Below, in pieces: positions 56,764 to 64,000 of a DNA stretch of 64,000 nt (position 1 is its first letter; the number at the start of each line of letters is the position of its first letter). Source of the DNA: Neospora caninum Liverpool (taxonomy: Eukaryota; Apicomplexa; Conoidasida; Eucoccidiorida; Sarcocystidae); assembly GCF_000208865.1 (NCBI RefSeq), contig NC_018395.1, positions 4,202,839 to 4,266,838 on the forward strand. The letters run 5' to 3'. Position numbers and translations under genes: made by a program. The notes under the pieces were generated by a model. The model saw nothing but the letters and a program-made list of their open reading frames with translations. It did no database searches and had not been told where the DNA came from.

Positions 56764-58764
56764 CGATGGAAAAGATCTCAGAAAAGCGTCAGGAAAGAAA
56801 ATGGTAAACCAACAACACTCATGTCAAGCTCGAGACCAAGTCGATTCCACGATCCTGCGGTCCAACACAGCTTCCATGCGGCCCCGTTTTCAGCTGCCTT
56901 CGCCTCTTGCATCACAGCTTCGCGCCCGTAGCGGTCTCTAGTGTTTCTAGACGAAGGTCCAGTCAGGATCAGTTTCGGAAAACCCAGTGGAAGCAAAACT
57001 CTTGATTCGAGCAATCGCTGTCTCCTCCCTGTTCTGTTGGTGTGTACTAAGCACGCCAGCTACCACGGAAAGGACTCTTGGTCTGAAGAGCGGCCCACAT
57101 CGGACTTTGAAATACGCGGCGAAATCGACAAATCTTTAGAGACTTGGACGAATAGCACCCAAAGGTTCTTGGGCGGACGGCGCTTAGGAGAAACGCTAAC
57201 ATTTTGCCGGAGACTTGTCCATCGCTGCATGCGCTGTCTCGGGCATCTTTTCTTGGATTGGCATCTGCGTACCAACTGTAGTGGAATTGAAACCGTTACA
57301 CCACCGGTCCCAAGGGCTTGCCACACTATCGAGAGCACATTCCTGTGCAAACAGTGCATCAGTAGGTTTTTTTGCTCTTCGCCAGAAGCAAAACAACTGT
57401 AGGGGCACGGTTTGGCAGTCCTGGTGCTAAAAGGACAGACTGTCCACTCACACACTTCGCCGAACATAACGTCTGAAGTCCGAGCAAGCATGGAAAGTGT
57501 GTTAGCGAAACTGCTATCATGTTTCTATGCCATTGGATTTATGTGACGATGAAATGAAAGCTCCGTGTTTTAGTTTCAGCCTATTGTTCGCTTCCCTGGG
57601 CGATCCAACGAAGCACCCTTCCCAGATGCATGTGCCTAGCGAGCATGAGAAGGGTAGCACTCGCAGCAGCGTGTACGCTCTTCAACTGTTTCATATCTTG
57701 TATATCCATGTGCCTCTGCACGAGTAAGGAATCATACTGTTAGATTAATTGCGTACTCTTGTCGCCCTTTCCTGCTCGGGTCGCTTCGGCGACAGTGAGT
57801 TGTCGCCATTCCAACACCCACCCGGTCAACGACTATCGAACATTTTAAAGATAAATGAACAGCAGAGATTACTACGCCCTGCCGCTGTGAGTGGCCGCCG
57901 AAAGGCACATTTTCTTACGACTGTCCCTTGTCAGGGTGCGAGAAGTCTGCCTGTAGGTAGTAAGGCCCGGCAAGGATGTGCTGCTAACTCTGGCAAAAAT
58001 ACCTAACAGAGACTTTCCCCAGTACTCCGCACCGATAGCAGCGCACTTCGCAACCAAAGGGTTCTCCATCCAAGACCACACTGTGGCCCACAGCAAAAAA
58101 ATTTGCAAAAACCCCTTAGGTACTCCCATGCACATGTCACGGCACTCAACCAATCGTACTCGAACTGGATAACACGACGGAAAAAAAGTGTAACCGGGGC
58201 TCCTCGGATTATTCTTGTGTCCAATGCTGTCATCAAGTTTCCCTATGAGCACGCAACGGAAAAACGAATCTAAGTGCATGCCAGATCGGTCGTCGCTCGT
58301 GTCGCAAAATGATCAAGTTTAGTGAACGAAAATCCCTCGCTCAGTTTATACAGCCTTGACAAGAACTTCCGTCATACATGTCCCCGAAAATGCATTCGTT
58401 TTTGACACAGATACGCTTAACGGAGTTTGGATACTTTCAGTAGCAACGGGGAGAATGTCATGGAAGGGGGTGCCCAGATACTGCTTTAGAGTAGGTCGGT
58501 GTCGGGGTCGGCTGGTATCATGCATTGCTCTACTGCCTGAATCACTGAAAAATGCAAGGACAAACCGAAAGTCAGGTATTACGCGTGATGCCAGTAATGG
58601 TTCTTCGGTGGACGCCTCAGCACAGCGAAAACAGAGGGTTCCTGCCTCTCAACACCTAACCGCAAAATGCGTGCCAACGCTTGACGTACCGTTACGCGAT
58701 AAACGCATACCAGCAGACTACGGACACAATGTTTCGAGAGAAACGCATCACCAACCGGGCTTAT
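56764..58764. other. Intergenic region: SerRS promoter side and P5CR 3' flank
   Basis: Two kilobases with no supported gene. A 153-codon plus frame (56941-57402) opens with GTG, overlaps a minus frame of similar length and resembles no known protein. Nothing else was recognised. Confidence 0.55.
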
Positions 58765-61511
58765 TCAAATCGCCAATACTGCCCTGACTCTAAAACAAGC
58801 ATTCGGTACACCGGTGCGCGACAGGAAACCAGTATCTTGACTTTTTCTCGTTCCGTCAGCTGACGCTCTGGGACACGATCTCAAACTTCGTTCCCCACAC
58901 CATGCAGGGGAGCGGAATACGGAAATAAGTATCCGAACTGTAAAACCTTTCAGGTGGAAGGGAAAGCGCAGAATGCACCTGAGACAGAGCCTCGTGCACT
59001 TACCCGAGTTGACAAAGCCGTGGCGATCGAGCATCGTGAGGCCAGTGATGGTGGCTCCTCCGGGCACAATTGTCTCCTCTCTCAACTCTCCGAGGGTCTT
59101 CACCGACTGCTGCGCTCTGGCGAATTCGGCGCTTCCTTTCACCATATCGATAGCCAGACTTGAAGCGACAACTCTGGGAAGGCCACTGGAGACGGAGGCA
59201 ACAACGACCGCAGATAGGGTATCAGGAGGCCTCTGTGGCAGTACATGCATTGCCAATACGTACACCGAATATATCAAAGGCGTAACTCTGTGAAGTTGCT
59301 GCAGCGAACGCATAATGTAATCCAGTATCCAATCAAATATAGCCACTCTGTAAGGACACACGTGGAGACGAGCCTACAGAATCTGTGTATCCATTTGTTT
59401 TTTTACTGAAGAATGCTGTCACCACAGACGCTTGCCACTCACTTCTTCACTCCCGCGTCACTGAGAGCGTCCAGAAGCATAAACACGAAAGCTGGCCCTG
59501 AACAGAAACGATCCCGCACAAGTGAGAGGGCTGTTTGACTCGGAAGAAAATCGATGCAACTGCTCATCCGACTGAGGACAAGAGCGTCTCCGCCTACCGT
59601 ACCTAGCCCTCAACCGCGCATTTTTTCAGGTAGACAACGTCACCGCTCCAGATGCCGTCGTGCTGTCATCGAAAAGTCATCTATGCTGCTTTATTCAAAG
59701 GTGAGGCTTCTGTCATGTGCGTGCATCCCCACTCACAAAACACGTGTCATGGGAATGCCCGCGGCACGAGAGCGGAATATCCTGTTTCACGATGACGCAC
59801 AGCAAGTCCGTCTTACCCGATCCCGCTAGTGCTGCTGATGCATCCATGTACCGCTCATCGATGCGGTAGCAAACCCCGCAAGTGGTCAAAAGATCCATGA
59901 TTGTCTTGCCATCATCACGGGAGCAGTCCGGACCAAGGCAAAAGACACTCACTCCGCGACCGGCCTGGCAAGCGACATTGGGGAGGAGACGTGCAATGCG
60001 GCGACTTCCCTCAATTTCCTGTCCCTGCTTTTCCTTCTCCACCGTAATGGTCTCCACCAGTTTGGACAGAGGAACGCCAATAGTAATGGAAATAATCAAA
60101 TGCCGGGCTCCATCAATTACGGGTGCGCAGCGCCGCAAGAGGTCTAGAGCTTCCGTTGCACCGACGGATATGAAGATAATATCCATAGGACCAAGCTGAG
60201 CAGGACGCCCACGAGATTTAGGAAGTGAGGCGATACACACAGAGAGCAGGAAGAGATTTGCCGGTTGGTATTACGGACGCACCTTCAAAGAGCACGGTGT
60301 GCAACGTGCGCCCAGTCTAGATGTGCCGAACCCATACCCGGAGTTGGCAGATCAGTGGAGGACTCCACACACACATACATAGACACGCAAAACAACAACC
60401 AGGAGAGTATTTACCTCTTCTGCCGTGTGTACGGCGAGATAACCATTTTCAATGGCCTGATTCCTTGCGGTTTCGTTCCGCACGAGCATGGAGATCTCCG
60501 AGGGTAACACGCGTTTCGACGACGTGAAACCTTTAGCCAGAGCAAAAGCCATTGTGCCTGCCCCTACAAAGGCTGAAAGTTAACGGGAGAAACACCTACA
60601 CTCTCTGCAAAACGGGACTCCTTCGAAGCTCGATAGCCAGTGATACGTCCCACCCTCAGAGGCCTGACAACCCCTCGAGAGGTTTCACAAACATCACGCT
60701 GCAGAGACTACATGGTCGAGTGAGACAGTACAGTGGCGAGGCCAATACTCAGTGAGATGATGAAACGGATTGATCCCCCCGAGCTGACCCTTGCTCTCGA
60801 GAATGGTGCAACGTCCACTACGTCGATTGCGTGTCGTTAGCAATGGCAACTGATTGAAGACTGAGCACAGCGCTGATCCTTCCTCTCACCAATTTTTTTT
60901 CGCAGCCGCTCCGCCATTCTGTTCTGGACCTGCTGCAGTTGAGTCCCCGACGCTGGAGCTAGTCTGAGCTGCTAAGGGAAAAACAGAACGGCAAACACTG
61001 CAAGAAGCGCAGCGCGACCCTGGAAGAGGGCAGAGATGAGTTTAGCTTGACGCTTGCTCGCTCTCGATGCCTGAAAATAATACAAGAGCCGGCACGTGCT
61101 GTTTTTTCCCGAAGCCGGCTCGTGCCGCGACGCGAGGTGGCTCGCGACACACCTGACCGACAAGATAAATAGAGGACCTGACGGGCCTCACAACGCGCAA
61201 CTGTTTCGTGTCGCCCCAAATATACCGACCAAGCGCCTTAACCGCATGAAGAATGTCATACTGCAATCTTGGGTCAGCGTCGACACTGGGACTGACGGCA
61301 AAGCCGCGTTTCGCCGCTACTCAAACAAGTGACTCTCAGCCAGCGGTACGAGACGCACAGCAGCCAGCGGGCGCGAGACGTAGCTAACACGACCCCCCGA
61401 AGCCGCGACTGTGGACGATGAAGTGAACCGTAAGGCACTGGTTACTAAAGACAAATGAAATGAGGAGGCGGTCGAGACACGAGCAGCAGAGAGAACAGTG
61501 TGCCTTAGCAT
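58765..61511 (-). CDS. P5CR: Pyrroline-5-carboxylate reductase with likely mitochondrial presequence
   Basis: Exons 61511-61359, 60971-60890, 60572-60415, 60195-59817, 59497-59443, 59185-59004 and 58937-58765, all GT-AG and in phase; 393 residues. It performs the last step of proline synthesis, reducing 1-pyrroline-5-carboxylate with NAD(P)H. The Rossmann site FVGAGTMAFA (GxGxxA) spans exons 2-3, followed by RLLPNVACQAGRGV, the substrate signature DASAALAGSGPAFVFMLLDA across the exon 4/5 junction, GVKNGLPR, and the C-terminal VPGGATITGL. Exon 1 encodes a 51-residue R/S/A-rich segment without acidic residues (starts MLRHTVLSAARVS), typical of mitochondrial presequences; it joins through a GTGCGT donor. 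Without it the protein starts at Met 60917 (MAERLRKKIAF) and is 324 residues. The last 57 residues (after HGFVNS) do not resemble the family's helical end, so exon 7 or its acceptor may be wrong. Confidence 0.88.
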
Positions 61512-62614
61512 TCTTTGGAGTAATACACAGCGTGACCTGCTTTCGCCGAAGGAACCGGCACAGGAGAAAACGAGGACCGCGGAGAGGCACCGTCACGCGA
61601 CTGGTTCCCAACGTTATTGTCGCATGGTCCCGGCAGTGCGCCACTCAGCATCTATGGGCACAGTGAAACGCTGTTTTGTTTCGATGATAAAAACAGGAAA
61701 GGTGACCTCCAACCGAATCGTAAGCGCGGAGACCCGTTACCACACGGCGCCTGGCGGCGATTGACCGGTCGAGTCGACGCTGTGCGCGAAGTCGGAGAAG
61801 TGTGCGAGCGAGAAGATAATGCGCGCGTTTTTTCGTTTCCCCCAGCTGAAGTTGGCTCCCTATTGACAGACGACAGAGTCTTGCTTGCTGAATCAGCTTC
61901 ATAATTGGACACTGAAGTGGTAGAATCCATTGCTTGATGGGGACGTTTTCAGACGACTGACAATGCCGGAGTGGACAAACCAGTTCGTGGCCGGTTCCAC
62001 TGTTGGGCTCCCGTACATGCAGGCATGCAGATGACCAAGCGCAGGCGATGGTTTGCCGTCTCCGTTCTCATGCGGAGAAAAACCCTGACGTTATGAGGTT
62101 GCCCAAGCAGACCTACTTCTTCTCTCCCCTCCCCGAAAGAGGTAATGGCATAGTGTAGAAAATCTCTAGGATTGGCTTGTAGCCAGCATGACAGGAAAGG
62201 TCCTTCGCCGAACGAATGCCACTTTCGCGAATCTTGGTATGTCTTGATGTGTCTGATCTACCAGATTGTACCCCTTTCAGGACCATTTATCGTTTGCGGC
62301 GTGTCCTACCTCGTTTTTACGCGTTCTCAGAAAAGGCATTTTCCCTAGGCGGTTGAAGGTGGTGCGCTGACGCAGCAGCGCTCTACAATGTGCCAGCAGG
62401 TGTTTCTGACCGCCACGAGGAGGGTGAGATAGCTGTGAACCACGGACTCATGCGTTCTGAAGAGAGAGCACCCTTGCCGATGATTACGCGGGACAATTAG
62501 CTGGACCGTGTGCGAATTCGAGACGACCGCTGTGGACAGCAGACCCCCCAAGCAGGACATCAGCACACGGTAAACCCTCAGCCGCGTGCTGGTCATGTCT
62601 GGGTCCTGCCAGAC
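61512..62614. other. Divergent intergenic region between P5CR and the right-edge gene
   Basis: About 1.1 kb shared upstream DNA. A 92-codon ATG frame on the minus strand (61930-61652, begins MDSTTSV) could be an alternative 5' exon of P5CR but has no support beyond its start. Nothing else is recognised. Confidence 0.5.
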
Positions 62615-64000
62615 ATGAAAATGGGGGATCTGGATCAGCTTCCTGACGCTACAGGTAACTCTCGGGACATTCAAGTTATCATGAGGTCCACGGACAGAGA
62701 GGCCCACCAGCCGGGAGCGGTCGCAAACGGTAGACCCGCCGACGAACAGGAGCACTCATCGGCGCAGACGCATCCTGCAGACGAAGGACACGGTATGGAG
62801 GGTGATCACGTGCTAGACTGGTCGAAAGGACAGGGAAGAACAACGCATCAGAATGATAACCATGATATCAGCCCGTGCCTTGGCGACAGGGAGGATGTTC
62901 TGTTTACGCGAGAGGAAGGTGTGCCTGGGAATGGCCTTCAATCCCACCAGGGAGCAGAGAACACAACAGTTGATTCCAAACTGGTCCCTTCTCTGTCGTC
63001 TTTCTCTTCTTTAGAAGAAGCATTCTTGACCAGCTTGGATGTCATAGGATCCCTCAGAGAGGTAATTACATTGCTGTTGAGGGCGCAAGGGGTATCAACT
63101 CAGGACGAAGGGCGGCAGCATCTTCTGACCGAATACGACCAGAAGATGGCGCGGGAACGTGCAATGCAAGTGGTGGCCAGAACATCGGCATTCAGTTGCC
63201 GTCCACAAGCATATGAATCGCTTCTGGCAACTAGAAAGAGAACAGACGAGGGCAAGCGGCCGTTTGACGGAGAGGAGTCTGGGGCTTCAAATTACATAAG
63301 CAGTCTAGCAGCTGACGAACAATTGTCCCGTGAGGAAAATTTCGGAGCCATCAAAGCCGAACGAAGGGAAGACCGGTATCCGAGAGAGTCAGTGCCCAAG
63401 AGAGGCAGCTCTGCCAGACAGCCCTCCAGTGAAAAAGAACATGGGGGAGGAACACTGGAGTGCTGCAGCCACACTTTGAACCGTGACTACGAGTTGTCTA
63501 TTTGCAAAGCTCTTCTCATGCTGCAACATCTCGGTGGGCCGGAAGAAAGCAGGTATATGGAAACGGATTCACCGCTTGGCGGATTTCCACTTTTGCCACA
63601 AGAAGGTAGTTCTATTCATCTAGGCGATGCCGACACTGGCGGGCCCTTGAGCCAGAAACACCAGGGAAGACAGCAGCGCCCGGCATTCGAACAGTTGGCA
63701 TCACAACTGCAGTCTCAATATTTCAAGAAACATGTAGAGGGAGGAGATGAGGGACAGATTGATGCGGAAGCAAGTTGCTCAGGTGCCGACCAGGTGCACG
63801 CCATGAGAATCCAGAGGAAGGGAGGAGATGGGACAACGGCATCAGAAATAGCTCCGTCATCTGCCACACTCGTTTCAGAGAAGAAAACATTTGCTGCGTG
63901 TCAACGAGGGACAAAAAGGCATGTTGAAGTGGCGGACGTGATGGAAATGTTGTTGAAGGTCAGATTACTTCGACAAGCTCAGTTGCTACTGAGAGCGGAC
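62615..64000 (+). CDS. Hypothetical protein, 5' part (continues beyond window)
   Basis: A plus-strand frame without a stop from ATG 62615 (MKMGDLDQLPD) to the last base, at least 462 residues; Met 62681 is a second candidate start. The frame is also open upstream of 62615. The protein is hydrophilic, rich in E, Q, G and S, with predicted helical stretches such as SSLEEAFLTSLDVIGSLREV (from about residue 128) and ELSICKALLMLQHLGG, and a last segment EVADVMEMLLKVRLLRQAQL rich in Leu. No signal peptide, membrane segment or known domain is visible. Codon use is less GC-biased than in the PHD gene. I do not recognise the family. Confidence 0.75.
   Translation, partial: MKMGDLDQLPDATGNSRDIQVIMRSTDREAHQPGAVANGRPADEQEHSSAQTHPADEGHGMEGDHVLDWSKGQGRTTHQNDNHDISPCLGDREDVLFTREEGVPGNGLQSHQGAENTTVDSKLVPSLSSFSSLEEAFLTSLDVIGSLREVITLLLRAQGVSTQDEGRQHLLTEYDQKMARERAMQVVARTSAFSCRPQAYESLLATRKRTDEGKRPFDGEESGASNYISSLAADEQLSREENFGAIKAERREDRYPRESVPKRGSSARQPSSEKEHGGGTLECCSHTLNRDYELSICKALLMLQHLGGPEESRYMETDSPLGGFPLLPQEGSSIHLGDADTGGPLSQKHQGRQQRPAFEQLASQLQSQYFKKHVEGGDEGQIDAEASCSGADQVHAMRIQRKGGDGTTASEIAPSSATLVSEKKTFAACQRGTKRHVEVADVMEMLLKVRLLRQAQLLLRAD

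Noticed and set aside
56941..57402. 153-codon plus frame upstream of SerRS
   Set aside because: Starts with GTG, lacks splice context and resembles no protein; an overlapping minus frame is nearly as long.

Overview
The window is nuclear DNA of a tissue-cyst-forming coccidian (Sarcocystidae: the Toxoplasma/Neospora/Hammondia group). The best single clue is an intact two-domain SRS (SAG1-related) surface antigen gene at 30978-31964, a family limited to these parasites. Supporting clues are genes with many short GT-AG introns, introns full of (TA)n and (GTAT)n microsatellites, long Ser/Glu/Lys low-complexity extensions on conserved enzymes, short TTTAGGG telomere-like tracts, and a fragment of mitochondrial cox1 in nuclear DNA. 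I cannot separate Toxoplasma from Neospora or Hammondia by reading alone. A run of 100 N at 8751-8850 is an assembly gap.

Layout, left to right. (1) Minus, 8598 to beyond position 1: a very large protein (at least 2,011 residues) with a tandem 24-bp/8-residue charged repeat and a C-terminal filamin/ABP280-type repeat; its 3' end lies outside the window. (2) Plus, 11346-15255: an unrecognised protein of about 446 residues with a possible mitochondrial presequence. (3) Minus, 25393-16994: an 846-residue protein-disulfide-isomerase-like ER protein in 12 exons, with one WCERC and one degenerate WCAHS thioredoxin site. (4) A mitochondrial cox1 fragment at 28263-28331 in the following intergenic space. 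(5) Minus, 29349-28489: a single-exon EF-hand (calmodulin/myosin-light-chain-like) protein. (6) Plus, 30978-31964: the SRS antigen, divergent from the EF-hand gene. (7) Plus, 34260 to about 48048: a giant PHD-finger protein of more than 2,100 residues with a 1,000-codon first exon. (8) Minus, 56763-48726: a complete 13-exon seryl-tRNA synthetase with an apicoplast-type leader. (9) Minus, 61511-58765: pyrroline-5-carboxylate reductase with a likely mitochondrial presequence. (10) Plus, 62615 to beyond 64000: the start of an unrecognised protein, open to the window edge.

Most gene models were built by hand: conserved protein motifs picked the frame, then GT/AG sites were accepted only if the reading phase was kept. 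The SerRS, PDI-like, P5CR, filamin-repeat and PHD models keep phase at every stated junction, except at one junction near the 3' end of the PHD gene, which is flagged.

The genes are not an operon. Neighbours are independent nuclear genes of housekeeping (SerRS, P5CR, PDI), regulatory (PHD, EF-hand) or surface (SRS) type. Two products carry organelle-type leaders (SerRS, P5CR), a third is tentative (11346 gene), and the PDI-like protein has an ER signal. No tRNA, rRNA, CRISPR or transposon was recognised.
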